Source of the DNA: Pelagovum pacificum
GTDB lineage: Bacteria; Pseudomonadota; Alphaproteobacteria; Rhodobacterales; Rhodobacteraceae
Assembly: GCF_016134045.1 (NCBI RefSeq)
Contig: NZ_CP065915.1
Span: forward strand, 1,798,001 to 1,862,000
Direction of reading: 5' to 3'
DNA length: 64,000 nucleotides
Within the stretch, counting starts at the first letter, position 1; every line of letters starts with the position of its first letter. Below, piece after piece: positions 39,672 to 48,925 of the stretch. The notes below the pieces were generated by a model. The model ran no database searches. It was not told the origin of the DNA and saw only the letters and a list, made by a program, of their open reading frames with translations. A program made the translations under genes and the position numbers.

Positions 39672-40681
39672 GGGGTGGGTACTTTCCTCTTGGCGTCGGA
39701 TGTTTCGGGGACAAGGCCGGCTGCGACCTCTTCGGCGCGCCAGCAGGCGACACGGTGGCCGCCCTCAAGTCGGGCGATCGGAGGCTGGGCGCGGCAGCGG
39801 TCTACTGCGAAGGGGCACCGGCTGCGTAGGGCGCATTCGCCGGCCTTCACGTCGCGCAGCGACAGTTCGCCCTTGAGGGCGACCGGAGGCTGGGGGCGGG
39901 GGTGTATTCGAGGTGCGGCGTCAAAGAGCGCGCGTGTGTAAGGATGGGCGGGACGCGACAATACGGTCTCGGTCGGGCCTTCCTCTACGATCCGGCCCAT
40001 GTACATGACCATGACCCGCTCGCACATGTAGCGCACGACAGCCATGTCGTGGCTGATGAACAGGAAGCTCGTGCCGACCTCGCTTTTCAGGTCGCGCAGG
40101 GTCCGAAGGACCTGCGCCTGCACCGAGACGTCCAGCGCCGAAGTCGGCTCGTCCAGGACGATGAGGTCGGGGTCGCAGGCGAGCGCCCGCATGATCGCCA
40201 CCCTCTGCCGCTCGCCACCCGACAACTGGTGCGGATGGCGATCGAGCGCCTGAGCGTCTAGTCCGACCAGCGTCGTGAGATGGCGGAGACGATCGGCTTC
40301 CTCCGCCCGTGGCACCACCTTGAAGTTGCGCAAGGCCTGCGAGACGAAAGCGCGCACCGTCATGCGCGGGTTGAGGCACGTCTCGGGCCGCTGGAATACA
40401 ATCTGAACGGCGCGGCGGAACCGGCGCAGCGCATCGCCTGACAGCCGGTTCATTACCGTATCGTTCACGCGAATGTCGCCTTCGTCAGGCTGGTCAAGGC
40501 CCACGATGCAGCGGCCGAGGGTGCTCTTGCCGCAGCCGCTTTCGCCGATCAGCCCGAGGGTTTCGCCGCGCTTCATCTCGAACGAGACGCCGCGGACGCC
40601 GACGCTCATCGCTTCCGGGTCGGCGGGATTGGTGAACAGGCGGCTGACACCACGGATAGACAGGACGGGCAGGTCGCTCAT
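39668..40681 (-). CDS. Peptide/nickel-type ABC transporter ATP-binding protein (DppF/OppF-like)
   Basis: The 337-residue ATPase has Walker A GESGCGKST (about 43-51), signature LSGGERQR, Walker B DLIVLDEPTSALD and the switch His in FISHDMAVV. It carries the C-terminal oligopeptide-transporter extension with paired cysteines (CALRSRCPFAVDRC). Together with the preceding OppD-like ATPase it powers the importer. The start overlaps the stop of that gene by four bases. Confidence 0.92.
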   Translation of the reverse strand: MSDLPVLSIRGVSRLFTNPADPEAMSVGVRGVSFEMKRGETLGLIGESGCGKSTLGRCIVGLDQPDEGDIRVNDTVMNRLSGDALRRFRRAVQIVFQRPETCLNPRMTVRAFVSQALRNFKVVPRAEEADRLRHLTTLVGLDAQALDRHPHQLSGGERQRVAIMRALACDPDLIVLDEPTSALDVSVQAQVLRTLRDLKSEVGTSFLFISHDMAVVRYMCERVMVMYMGRIVEEGPTETVLSRPAHPYTRALFDAAPRIHPRPQPPVALKGELSLRDVKAGECALRSRCPFAVDRCRAQPPIARLEGGHRVACWRAEEVAAGLVPETSDAKRKVPTP

Positions 40682-41640
40682 GCCGGCTCCTCCGCGTGCA
40701 GGATGCAGTGAACGGTCTGGCCGGGGCGCGTGACTTCCGGGGGACGTCCGGCGTCGCAGGCCGCCTTCGCGTGGGGGCAGCGGTGCGAGAAGCGGCAGCG
40801 CTCATGCCCCGGCGGTCCGCCCCAGACGGTGCCTTTCAGCGGAACCAGTTCGCGCGGGGCGTCGAGGTCAGGGACCGCCTCGATCAGGCCGTTGGTATAG
40901 GGATGCAGGGGTGTCGCGAAGATCCGGTCGCGCTCGCCCGTCTCAACGAGCTGGCCGGCGTGCATGATCGACAACCGCGCGCAATGTTCGGACACCAGCG
41001 ACAGATTGTGCGCGATCAGCACGATCGCGAGGTCCCGCTCTCGGCAAAGCCCGGTGAGGAAGCGCAAGAGCTCGCCCTCGGTCGTGACATCCAGCGCGGT
41101 TGTCGGCTCGTCCGCGATCAGCAGGCGCGGGTTCGTCGCCAGCGCACAGGCCATCGCCACGCGCTGCGCCTGTCCGCCGCTGATCTGGTGGGGATACTTG
41201 TGACCGTGGTCGGCATGGTTCAGCCCGACCACGCGGAACAGCTCGGTCACTTCGCTGCGCAGATTGCGGCGATGGCCGGCCTTGCGCAGCGTGCGCTCAA
41301 CCTGCCGACCGGCGGTCAGGAACGGGGTCAGCGCGCCCTTGGCATTCTGGAACAGCAGCGCCGCGCCGTGTGATAGGGGACGCCGCAGCGCCCGCTGGTC
41401 CCTTGCATCGCGGCGGGTGCCGTCGAAGGTCACTTCCCCCGACACGACGTCCAGACCCGGCGCGGCAAGTCCGACGGCCGTCATCATGGAGATCGACTTG
41501 CCCGAGCCGCTCTCGCCGACGAGGCCATAGACCTCGCCCGGTCTGACCGAAAGCGAAAGGCCGTCGACAATGCGGGTCCGCTCGCCGCCGCGGGTGGAGT
41601 CGATAGACAGGTTCTCGATGGAGAAGATCGCGTCGGTCAT
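40678..41640 (-). CDS. Peptide/nickel-type ABC transporter ATP-binding protein (DppD/OppD-like)
   Basis: The 320-residue ATPase has Walker [10 protein letters not shown] (final position Ile where Ser/Thr-x is common, but the K-S pair is intact), signature ISGGQAQR, Walker [13 protein letters not shown] and switch LIAHNLSLV. The C-terminal [14 protein letters not shown] oligopeptide-transporter motif is present. I place the start at 41640 ([11 protein letters not shown]), directly after the permease stop, rather than at the in-frame start at 41688. Confidence 0.92.
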   Translation of the reverse strand: MTDAIFSIENLSIDSTRGGERTRIVDGLSLSVRPGEVYGLVGESGSGKSISMMTAVGLAAPGLDVVSGEVTFDGTRRDARDQRALRRPLSHGAALLFQNAKGALTPFLTAGRQVERTLRKAGHRRNLRSEVTELFRVVGLNHADHGHKYPHQISGGQAQRVAMACALATNPRLLIADEPTTALDVTTEGELLRFLTGLCRERDLAIVLIAHNLSLVSEHCARLSIMHAGQLVETGERDRIFATPLHPYTNGLIEAVPDLDAPRELVPLKGTVWGGPPGHERCRFSHRCPHAKAACDAGRPPEVTRPGQTVHCILHAEEPA

Positions 41641-41641
41641 T

Positions 41642-42523
41642 TCAACGCTCCATCCGGCGGGGGTCGAGCCGCCCTTCGAGGCAGTCACCCAAGAGGTTCA
41701 GGCTGAAGATCGCCGCGACGAGGACGAGACCAGGCGCCACGCTCATCCACCACGCCCCCTGCGCCAGGTAGTTGGTGCCCTCCGCGACCATCACGCCGAG
41801 GTCCGGAGTGGGCGGTCGTATCCCGATACCGAGGAACGACAGTACGGCGACATTGCCGACAGCGGCCGCGAGGTTCAGCGAGGCATGGACGATGATCGGC
41901 CCCAGCGTGTTGGGCATCAGGTGGCGGAAGATGATCGACGCCTCCGTCGCGCCGGAGCAGCGGGCGGCGTCAATGTATTCCAGCGTCTTCTTGCGCAGCG
42001 CCTCGCCCCGGATGACCCGGGCGTAGGTGGGGATGTTGATGATGACCGTGACGACGACGATGGAAAACACGCCCGGTCCCAGCACGAGGACCAGCACCAT
42101 CGCCACCAGCAGCAGCGGGAACGACTGGACAATGTCGACCAGCCGCATCACCACCTCGTCGATCCAGCCGCCGAGGTAGCCGCAGATCAGCCCGATGAAC
42201 GAACCGATGACGACTGCTCCGGCCACTCCGACGCCTGCCACGATGAAGTCGATCCGGAGCGAGGTAATGGTCCGCGAGAAGACATCGCGCCCGAAGTGGT
42301 CGGTGCCAAGCCAATGAGCGGCCGACGGCGCCTGCAGAGTGTCCGGTGTGGTCAGCAGCGGGTCGTGTGTGACGAGCCACGGCCCGACCAGGGACAGCAG
42401 GAGCAGTAGCGCCAGCAGGATCGTGCCTGCAAGGCCAAGCCAGTCGCCGCCGAACACGTCGCGGTAGAGACGGGTGGCAAGCGGCTTGCGGCGCGCGTCG
42501 TTGGGGGTCGTGTCCAGCGCCAT
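41642..42523 (-). CDS. Peptide/nickel-type ABC transporter permease (DppC/OppC-like)
   Basis: The 293-residue inner-membrane permease has the N-terminal DppC-type segment ending HWLGTDHFGRDVFSRTI, then six predicted helices. The EAA loop is R-G-E-A-L-R-K-K-T-L-E-Y-I-D-A-A-R-x-x-G (about 190-209). The start at 42523 (MALDTTPND) avoids a long overlap with the upstream permease gene; 42571 is the alternative. The ending DPRRMER is typical for the family. Confidence 0.92.
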   Translation of the reverse strand: MALDTTPNDARRKPLATRLYRDVFGGDWLGLAGTILLALLLLLSLVGPWLVTHDPLLTTPDTLQAPSAAHWLGTDHFGRDVFSRTITSLRIDFIVAGVGVAGAVVIGSFIGLICGYLGGWIDEVVMRLVDIVQSFPLLLVAMVLVLVLGPGVFSIVVVTVIINIPTYARVIRGEALRKKTLEYIDAARCSGATEASIIFRHLMPNTLGPIIVHASLNLAAAVGNVAVLSFLGIGIRPPTPDLGVMVAEGTNYLAQGAWWMSVAPGLVLVAAIFSLNLLGDCLEGRLDPRRMER

Positions 42524-42524
42524 T

Positions 42525-43544
42525 TCAGTGCTGGATCCGGGGATCGATAAGGACATAGCAGAGGTCGACAAGCAGGTTGGTCAGCGCCACGGCGGACGCG
42601 ATCAGCAGGATACAGGTGGAGACGGGGGCCATGTCCGACGTGGTGATCGCGGTCACCACGTAACGGCCAAGCCCCGGCCAGGCGAAAACAGTTTCCACGA
42701 TAGCGGCGCCGGCCAGCACGTTGCCGACAATGAAGCCGAAGGTGGTCACGATCGGAACGAGAGCTCCTCGGAACGCGTCCCCGAGCATCACCTGCCGGGC
42801 CGAGAGGCCGAGCGCCCGGCCGAAGGTGACGTAATCCTCGCGCAGCGCCTCGCTCATCGCCGACCGGGTGACCCGCGCGATCGGAGAGACCACGCCGAGT
42901 CCCAGTACGAAGGCCGGCAACATGAGCTGGCGGAAGGCAGCGCCGGCTGTTTCCCATCGCCCGGCGAGCAGTGCGTCGACCGTCAGGAAGCCGGTGACGG
43001 TGGGCGGCGGGATCTGCATTGGCGACAGCCGGCCGACCGGGGTCGGCACCGCGCGCAACTGGAAATAGAGGTAGTAGATCAGTACGACGCCGAGCCAGAA
43101 GGCAGGGATGGACTGCGCCAGAAGGTTCAGGACGCGCACGCCGTCGTCGATGCGACGACCGTACCAGATAGCCCCGATGATGCCGAGCGGCAGCCCGACC
43201 GCCACGCCGAAGACCAGCCCGTAGACCGAGAGCTCGAGCGTTGCCGGGATGCGGATTGCGAGGTCCGCAGCGACGGAGTTGCCAGTACCAAAAGAGGTGC
43301 CGAAATCGCCTTGGAAGACTGACGCGAGGTAGCGCGCGTACTGCACCACGAGAGGTTGATCGAGACCCATCTGGCGACGCATCTCGGCCCGCTGTTCATC
43401 GGTGATGTCGGGATACTTGCTCGTCACCGGGTCGGAGGGCAGCAGGTAGGCCATCGAGAAGGCGATGGCGCTGACGCCGATCAGCACGAGGATGCTGATG
43501 GCAAGGCGCCGGGCCGCGTAAAGGGCGAGGGGCGGGATGGTCAT
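42525..43544 (-). CDS. Peptide/nickel-type ABC transporter permease (DppB/OppB-like)
   Basis: The 339-residue permease has six helices. The N-terminal YAARRLAISILVLIGVSAIAF, the MGLDQPLVVQYARYL segment and the EAA loop with R-E-D-Y-V-T-F-G-R-A-L-G are typical DppB/OppB features. The C-terminal DLCYVLIDPRI is also standard. ATG 43544 has a GAGG ten bases before it; an in-frame ATG at 43577 would add 11 residues. It lies 86 bases after the substrate-binding protein gene. Confidence 0.9.
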   Translation of the reverse strand: MTIPPLALYAARRLAISILVLIGVSAIAFSMAYLLPSDPVTSKYPDITDEQRAEMRRQMGLDQPLVVQYARYLASVFQGDFGTSFGTGNSVAADLAIRIPATLELSVYGLVFGVAVGLPLGIIGAIWYGRRIDDGVRVLNLLAQSIPAFWLGVVLIYYLYFQLRAVPTPVGRLSPMQIPPPTVTGFLTVDALLAGRWETAGAAFRQLMLPAFVLGLGVVSPIARVTRSAMSEALREDYVTFGRALGLSARQVMLGDAFRGALVPIVTTFGFIVGNVLAGAAIVETVFAWPGLGRYVVTAITTSDMAPVSTCILLIASAVALTNLLVDLCYVLIDPRIQH

Positions 43545-43630
43545 GGAACGGCGGCCTCGAAAGATGTCGTCGGACATGGACTTTTGGGGGTGCCGGGGCA
43601 GGCATCGCAGCCCGCCCCGGCGGGGGCAGC

Positions 43631-45259
43631 TCACTCGCAGGGCCGCAGCCATGAGAAGGCGATGCTGCCCCAGGGGAACTTGTTGACGTTGCACACGCTG
43701 CTCGATGCGGCGATCGACCAGTTCACCTGGTAGAGCGGCGCGGCAAGCCGGTCCCCGACAAGGATGTCGAGCACCTCGTTCTGCAGCTCCATGTAGGCAG
43801 CTTCGTCCTCCTGCGGGATCAGCAGGGCTTGCAATACGTCTTCGTCCAGCGTCGCGTTGGAATACTGGATGTGGTTGGTCGCGCTGTCGGTGCGATACAT
43901 CCAGTAGGCCCAGTACATGAAGTCGTTCCACCACGGTCCCATGGAGTGGATCGAGACGTCGAGGTCACGCTGGCCCCACGCGATCTCGTCGAAGGCGTTC
44001 TGGGTGAGGGGCCGGATCTCCATCTCCATCCCGATCTCGCGCAACGCGTCCTGGATGATGACCGCAGCGGCCATGTGGGTGGAGCCGTTGACGACCGGCA
44101 CCTCGAAGCTCGGGACGTCCTCGCCGTAGCTGCTTTCTGCGACCAGCGCCTGCGCGGCCTCGATATCGCGGCTGAACAGCTCGTTCGGTTCGTAGCCGGG
44201 CGTGTTCACGCCGACGAGGTTCTGGACCGGCGTACAGAAACCGGCGCAAACTTCGGTGACAATCCGGTCGTAGGGGATCGCCTTGATGACAGCCTCGCGG
44301 ATCGCCGGGTCGTCGAACGGCGGGTACTCCGGGTCCCAGCGGAGTACGGCGACATCCTGTTGCGACGGAACGGAGAAGACCTTCACGTTCTCCGAGTCCT
44401 CGAGAACCGAATATTCGTTCGGCGTCAGGCTGGCGAAGCTGGCTTCGCCGCTGTCCATCAGCAGCATTCGCGTCTGCGGGTCGGGCACCACGCGGAACAT
44501 GACTTCGGCGTAGTAGGGCTTCGCCTCACCCCAGTAGTCCGTGTTGGCCGTCGCGATCAGGTATTCGCCTGACTGGCTGTCGCCGAGCATATAGGGGCCG
44601 GAGCCCATAGCGTTACTGCGAATCCAGTCCACGCACCACTCGTCACCGTCTTCGCGGCCGGCCTCGCACGCGGCCTTCGACATCACGGTCAGCGACATGG
44701 AGGCGAAGTTTCGCAGGCTGTAGCGGCCAAGGCCGTCGGGATAGGTGAAGACGATCGTCTGGTCGTCCACGACCTCCATCTGGTCGACATCGAAGATGCC
44801 GCCGGTCTCGATCTGGGTCGTGCCCCAGCCCATCCGCCCGACGAGCGCCCGTTCGATCGACCAGTACACGTCCTCGGCCGTGACCGGTGAGCCGTCCCAG
44901 AAGGTCGCGTCCGGGTTCAGGTGGAAGGTCAGTGTGGTGTTGTCATCCGAGATCTCCCAGCTGTCGGCCAGTCGCGGCACGATGTCGGTCTGGTCGGCAA
45001 TCCCGGTCTCCGGATCGATGGCGTAGGTCACGAGCGTGTCGAAGAACTCCATAGACAGCTGGCCCATGAAGGCGGAAGTATTCTGCGGATCCAGCGTCGC
45101 GGGGTACTCATGGTGCAGGTAAACGAGGCGCGGCCCGCTTCCGACCATGTCGTCGTCCAGTGGCGTTGGAGCGAAGCTCTGCGCCATTGCCGGCGACGAG
45201 GCTACGGCGAGCGTCGCGCCCGCCAGGAATAGTCCGAGACGTCTCTTGCAGTCGGCCAT
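43631..45259 (-). CDS. ABC transporter substrate-binding protein, family 5 (DppA/OppA-like)
   Basis: The 542-residue periplasmic binding protein has a signal peptide (MADCKRRLGLFLAGATLAVA, cleavage near AMAQS). The family 5 layout follows: DPQNTSAFMGQLSMEFFDTLVTY near the start, PRLADSWEISDDNTTLTFHL and A-T-F-W-D-G-S-P-V-T-A-E-D-V, the SBP_bac_5 signature. It is the first gene of the importer operon and sets its substrate, which cannot be read; the amidohydrolases downstream hint at a cyclic amide, ureide or short peptide-like compound. Confidence 0.92.
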   Translation of the reverse strand: MADCKRRLGLFLAGATLAVASSPAMAQSFAPTPLDDDMVGSGPRLVYLHHEYPATLDPQNTSAFMGQLSMEFFDTLVTYAIDPETGIADQTDIVPRLADSWEISDDNTTLTFHLNPDATFWDGSPVTAEDVYWSIERALVGRMGWGTTQIETGGIFDVDQMEVVDDQTIVFTYPDGLGRYSLRNFASMSLTVMSKAACEAGREDGDEWCVDWIRSNAMGSGPYMLGDSQSGEYLIATANTDYWGEAKPYYAEVMFRVVPDPQTRMLLMDSGEASFASLTPNEYSVLEDSENVKVFSVPSQQDVAVLRWDPEYPPFDDPAIREAVIKAIPYDRIVTEVCAGFCTPVQNLVGVNTPGYEPNELFSRDIEAAQALVAESSYGEDVPSFEVPVVNGSTHMAAAVIIQDALREIGMEMEIRPLTQNAFDEIAWGQRDLDVSIHSMGPWWNDFMYWAYWMYRTDSATNHIQYSNATLDEDVLQALLIPQEDEAAYMELQNEVLDILVGDRLAAPLYQVNWSIAASSSVCNVNKFPWGSIAFSWLRPCE

Positions 45260-45647
45260 ACGTGTAGGTCCTCTCACTGTTGAGTTGGCTGCCCGCTCTG
45301 CACGGGCCTTATTTTTCTGAGGAGAGCCTGTCGCACCTTCCGATCGACGGATAGTTCACGGACGTCTCAAAGCGCGATCCGAAAGTCTCAATGCAAAAAT
45401 ATCGAGAGGGCCTGCTCTCGGAAATCGCAGCAAGCCCGTTCTTCGACAGCTCGCTTTACCATGTGTGTCGTCGGAGATGGGTGAAGAGCCGCCTTTCACT
45501 GCACACAGGACGAAAGGCAGAGATGCGCAGAATGAAAGCATCTTGAGAAAACTCATGACGCCGCATCCTTAAACATGGACGGCTCAGATCTGCCGTCTGG
45601 GGAAAAAGGTGACCGAAGTGGGTCGCCCTGCGATGCGATTTGGTGGG
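45260..45647. other. 388-base intergenic region, promoter of the importer operon
   Basis: This region lies between the substrate-binding protein gene and the stop of the AraC gene, both leftward. It is lower in GC than its surroundings and must contain the promoter of the importer operon. A hairpin with a T-run at its right side ends the AraC gene (45602-45627). I find no convincing coding region. Confidence 0.5.
45602..45627 (-). terminator. Intrinsic terminator of the AraC gene
   Basis: Read on the minus strand, GGCGACC-CACTTC-GGTCACC forms a 7-bp stem with one mismatch, directly followed by TTTTT. It lies about 20 bases past the AraC stop. Confidence 0.5.
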
Positions 45648-46556
45648 TCACCCTTGGGCGTTGGCGAAGGCTCCTGGTGGGCTGCCTGTATGACGAACGA
45701 ATGCCACGCTGAACGCACTCGCTGACCCATAGCCGACTTCGCGCGCGATCTCGGCGATCGGGGCTGTCTTCTTCATCAGCATGTCCTTGGCCAACGCCAT
45801 GCGCCAACTGGTGACATATTCCATAGGGGCCGTGCCGATGTCGCGGTGAAACCTCTCGTAGAACGTCGATCGCGACATCGCAGCGGACTTTGCCAGGGCG
45901 GCGACCGAATGCGACCGCCCGGGATTCGCATGGATCTCACGCAAGGCGACCGAAAGCTGAGGGTCGGCCAGTCCACGCAGCAATCCGGGAGACGCGATGG
46001 TGTCGGCGTTCGAGCGAAGCGCCTCGATCAGCAGCAGCTCCAACAGGCGCCCCAGGACCATGTCGCGGGCCATGCGGCCACTGCGCGTCTCGTCATCGAT
46101 CATCTGCACGAGCTGCATCAGCCGGTCCTGGCCCCGGACATGCACGATATCGGGCAACAGCGACACGAGTAGCGGCCGATCGCGCGAGGCAAAGGAGCAG
46201 TGACCGACCAGCATGATCACGTCAGTGGGCGCCTCGGGATCACCTTGCCGTATGACGCCGGGGCTGACCTCCTGCCATCGGGTCGTTACCTGCCGCCCCG
46301 GCGGCACGAGGCCGGTTATCTCGAAATCGAAGATCTCGGGTACCAGCACGAAATCACCGGCCTCCAGCCGGATCGGATCACGTCCAGATGGGGTCAGCAG
46401 GCACCCGCCCGCAACCATAGCGCAATAGAAGGGGTTGCCCATTTCCGTGCGTTCCACCCTCCAGTCTCCGCCCGCCGTCACTCGCTTGGATATAGACGGG
46501 ACGGGTTTGAGCAGGCTGACGACAACTGTGAGAGGATCGCTCATGACTTCGGACAT
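45648..46556 (-). CDS. AraC family transcriptional regulator (cupin_6 type)
   Basis: The 302-residue regulator has an N-terminal cupin-like sensor domain (about 15-190, with DPIRLEAGDFVLVPE). The C-terminal AraC domain has two helix-turn-helix units: SVAALAKSAAMSRSTFYERF at about 225-244 and PIAEIAREVGYGSASAFSVAF at about 273-293. Starts at 46556 or 46544 (MSDPLTV) are possible. It diverges from the hydrolase gene at 46701, which is its likely target. Confidence 0.88.
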   Translation of the reverse strand: MSEVMSDPLTVVVSLLKPVPSISKRVTAGGDWRVERTEMGNPFYCAMVAGGCLLTPSGRDPIRLEAGDFVLVPEIFDFEITGLVPPGRQVTTRWQEVSPGVIRQGDPEAPTDVIMLVGHCSFASRDRPLLVSLLPDIVHVRGQDRLMQLVQMIDDETRSGRMARDMVLGRLLELLLIEALRSNADTIASPGLLRGLADPQLSVALREIHANPGRSHSVAALAKSAAMSRSTFYERFHRDIGTAPMEYVTSWRMALAKDMLMKKTAPIAEIAREVGYGSASAFSVAFVRHTGSPPGAFANAQG

Positions 46557-46700
46557 ACGCTAATCATTTCAGGATTATCTATTATAGAAAGTCCGGGGCA
46601 GGCCGTCCATCTCCTCATCGTGTGAACTGCCGAAGTTCAGACACCGTGATCCCGCACCGGGGCGCGGCGCCATCCCTTCATGACCAGGAGCCTGTTTCCC

Positions 46701-47639
46701 ATGAACAAACTGATCGACCTATCCCGCCATATTCCTGCGCCCGATGCGGCGCCGACCGTGGCCTATACTCCCATCACCCTGCCGATGGAGGGGCGCCAAC
46801 CGCTAGAGCTCCGCATCACGGCGCCGGTGCAGGGCACCGCCATTCCGATTGTCCTGCTGTCGCATGGGCACGGACCGTCGAACTACATCGCGTCGAAGGA
46901 TGGGTACGCCCATCTGGCGCAGTTCTGGGCCGAGCGCGGCTTTGCGGTGATCCAACCCACCCATGCCAGCTCCCATGTTGCCGGACTGCCCTCGGACGCT
47001 GAGGGAGCGCCTTTCTTCTGGCGCGAGCGGGTGACCGAGATGAAGACCATTCTCGACCGCCTGGACGAGATCATGCAGCAGGCACCGGCAATCTCGGGGC
47101 GCCTGGATCCGGCTCGGGTCGCGGCCGTGGGCCATTCGCTTGGCGGCTACACGACCAGCCTCTTGCTGGGCACCAACGTGAAGGGAGAGGACTTCCGCGA
47201 TCCGCGTATCTCTGCGGGCATCCTGTTGACCGCGCCCGGCCGTGGCGGCAGCGAGCTCACCCCCGAAAGCGCCGAGCGTTTTCCCTTCTTCGAGGTTGAT
47301 TTCTCGACCCTGACAACGCGGGCGCTCGTGGTCTGTGGCGATGCCGATCAACCGCACTTCACCACCCGTGGGCCTGACTGGTTTGCAGATTCCTTCCACG
47401 ACGGCCCCGGCGCCGAGGCGCTGTTGACGATGCATGGTGTCGGTCACGGGCTGGGCGGCATTGCCTCGCTCGACGCAAAGGAAACCGAGGCCGAGGTCCC
47501 CGACGTCCTCGAAGCCACCAAGCGCCTGACGCTCGCCTGGCTGCGCGACGCGCTCGGACTTGAAGAGGCGGCGTGGCGGACGGCCACCGACACGCTGGAT
47601 GGCCCCGCATCTGCGTTGGCGCGGGTTACTTCTGCATAG
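46701..47639 (+). CDS. Alpha/beta hydrolase (chlorophyllase/dienelactone hydrolase-like)
   Basis: The 312-residue hydrolase has LLSHGHGPSNYIASKDGYAHL near residue 53, then AVIQPTHAS. The nucleophile elbow GHSLGGY is at about 143-149 and the catalytic Asp is in CGDADQPHF. A His lies in the HGVGHGLGG segment. The opening resembles the platelet-activating-factor acetylhydrolase / chlorophyllase group. I start it at 46701 (MNKLIDL) because AGGAG lies ten bases upstream; an ATG at 46680 lacks one. It diverges from the AraC regulator. Confidence 0.8.
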   Translation: MNKLIDLSRHIPAPDAAPTVAYTPITLPMEGRQPLELRITAPVQGTAIPIVLLSHGHGPSNYIASKDGYAHLAQFWAERGFAVIQPTHASSHVAGLPSDAEGAPFFWRERVTEMKTILDRLDEIMQQAPAISGRLDPARVAAVGHSLGGYTTSLLLGTNVKGEDFRDPRISAGILLTAPGRGGSELTPESAERFPFFEVDFSTLTTRALVVCGDADQPHFTTRGPDWFADSFHDGPGAEALLTMHGVGHGLGGIASLDAKETEAEVPDVLEATKRLTLAWLRDALGLEEAAWRTATDTLDGPASALARVTSA

Positions 47640-47944
47640 GAGGCGAGCCCGGCTCAGGATCGCACGCTCGTCGAATGGCTGAAAGTCTTGGAAGCGCTGG
47701 CAGAAGTCTTGCCCCCCAGGCTCGAATTGCCGCAGCGCGTCGGAAGCGACAGCGGGCATAGCTTGGGCAAGTGCTGTCCTGCAGCGTTTCGCTCAGTCAA
47801 GAACCTCAACACAATATGGGTCGGACACGGCGAGGCCTTGCCCCGCCGTGTCCGGCTTTTGCCCAGCTCTCCGGTAAGCGGCAGTCTCGCCCTTGCCGAC
47901 CTTGTTCACGGGCAGACGGCAGTCCGGCGCGATCCTAACGAGCT
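47640..47944. other. 305-base intergenic region without a supported gene
   Basis: This region lies between the stops of the hydrolase and the NAD-epimerase gene (convergent). It holds a strong hairpin (47822-47860). Open frames present here are short and have no recognisable product. Confidence 0.4.
47822..47860 (+). terminator. Intrinsic terminator between convergent genes
   Basis: CGGACACGGCG and CGCCGTGTCCG form a perfect 11-bp stem around an 11-base loop, followed on the plus strand by GCTTTTGC. It probably ends the hydrolase transcript, although it is about 180 bases past the stop. Confidence 0.6.
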
Positions 47945-48832
47945 TCAGCCTTGATAATCGGGCTGCTCAATATCGTCGACGATCCCGGGTTGTTCGGGAT
48001 GCCAGCCGAGCGTTCTTCTCGTCCAGACGTTCGAGGCGGGACCGTCGTTTCCGACCCAGACCGCCAGTGGCCCGAAGTGCGCCTCAGCCTCTGCGGGCGT
48101 TAGCGACACAGCCGGCAGGCCGAGTTGGCGTCCGATCGCCTCGGCGATGTCCCGGAATGGGACACCTTCCTCCGCAACAGCGTGATACGCTTCGCCCTGA
48201 GCTCCGCGTTCCAGCGCCAGCCGATAGACGCGCGCGGCGTCCAGTCGGTGGACAGCGGGCCACATCTGCTGCCCGTCTCCGATATAGGCGGAGACGCCCT
48301 TTCCCTTCGCGACTGCGGCCAGCATTGGAACGAAGCCGTGTTTCTCGCCCTTGCCGTGCACCGACCGCGGGTTACGGACGACATTCGCGTGCAGGCCGCG
48401 GTCGGCGAGCCCAAAGGCCGCCTGTTCCGAAGCCCGCGGGAAGTCCGGCAGAACCTCCGGGCGCTCGTCCTCGCAGGTTTTGCCGCCGGTCACATTCAGA
48501 AAACCGCTGGTCACGATGATCGGCCGGTTAGATCCCGCGACCACGTCGCCGAAGGTCTCGATCGCGGTCCTGTCCTCCGCAGCGAGTTCCGCAATTCTGG
48601 AGATGTCGAGCCCGAAAGCCGTGTGGATGATCCCATCCGCATCTTCAGCACCCTGACGCAGGACGTCGATGTCTTCGAGTGAACCGACGAGCGGTGTTAC
48701 ACCTTCGGCGCTCAACGCCTCTGCTTTGCCTGACGCACTCGTCAGACCCGTGACCGAATGACCCGCGGCGAGAAGGTCCCGGGCAATCGTCGAGCCGATC
48801 CAGCCGCTGGCCCCTGTCAGAAAAACACGCAT
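47945..48832 (-). CDS. NAD-dependent epimerase/short-chain reductase (atypical SDR)
   Basis: The 295-residue protein has an N-terminal Rossmann motif LTGASGWIGSTIARDL (residues 5-20), the SDR motif for NAD(P)-binding sugar epimerase-like proteins. The usual YxxxK catalytic pair is not evident, as in atypical SDRs. WPAVHRLDAARVY is typical of NmrA/epimerase relatives. AAGGAG lies seven bases before ATG 48832. It diverges from a TetR gene across two palindromic operators, so its expression is probably TetR-controlled. Confidence 0.83.
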   Translation of the reverse strand: MRVFLTGASGWIGSTIARDLLAAGHSVTGLTSASGKAEALSAEGVTPLVGSLEDIDVLRQGAEDADGIIHTAFGLDISRIAELAAEDRTAIETFGDVVAGSNRPIIVTSGFLNVTGGKTCEDERPEVLPDFPRASEQAAFGLADRGLHANVVRNPRSVHGKGEKHGFVPMLAAVAKGKGVSAYIGDGQQMWPAVHRLDAARVYRLALERGAQGEAYHAVAEEGVPFRDIAEAIGRQLGLPAVSLTPAEAEAHFGPLAVWVGNDGPASNVWTRRTLGWHPEQPGIVDDIEQPDYQG

Positions 48833-48874
48833 GATCAATCTCCTTGCGCATGGTGGCGGAGATCCTATGATCTC

Positions 48875-48889
48875 TGTCAGTCACTGACA
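48875..48889. promoter_or_regulatory. TetR operator 1
   Basis: TGTCAGTCACTGACA is a perfect 15-bp palindrome (centre C) between the divergent epimerase and TetR genes, 43 bases upstream of the epimerase ATG. A second copy with centre G lies 24 bases away. Confidence 0.8.
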
Positions 48890-48898
48890 TAGATCTGA

Positions 48899-48913
48899 TG
48901 TCAGTGACTGACA
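48899..48913. promoter_or_regulatory. TetR operator 2
   Basis: TGTCAGTGACTGACA is a perfect palindrome and is the reverse complement of operator 1, so the pair is itself symmetrical. It abuts the TetR gene's ribosome-binding site (AAGGGAG), consistent with autorepression. Confidence 0.8.
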
Positions 48914-48925
48914 AGGGAGTAAGTA

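Noticed and set aside
45356..45556. 66-codon frame upstream of the importer operon
   Set aside because: No ribosome-binding site of note, no domain; the region is better explained as a promoter.
47688..47954. 88-codon frame between hydrolase and epimerase genes
   Set aside because: It crosses the strong terminator hairpin and has no recognisable product.
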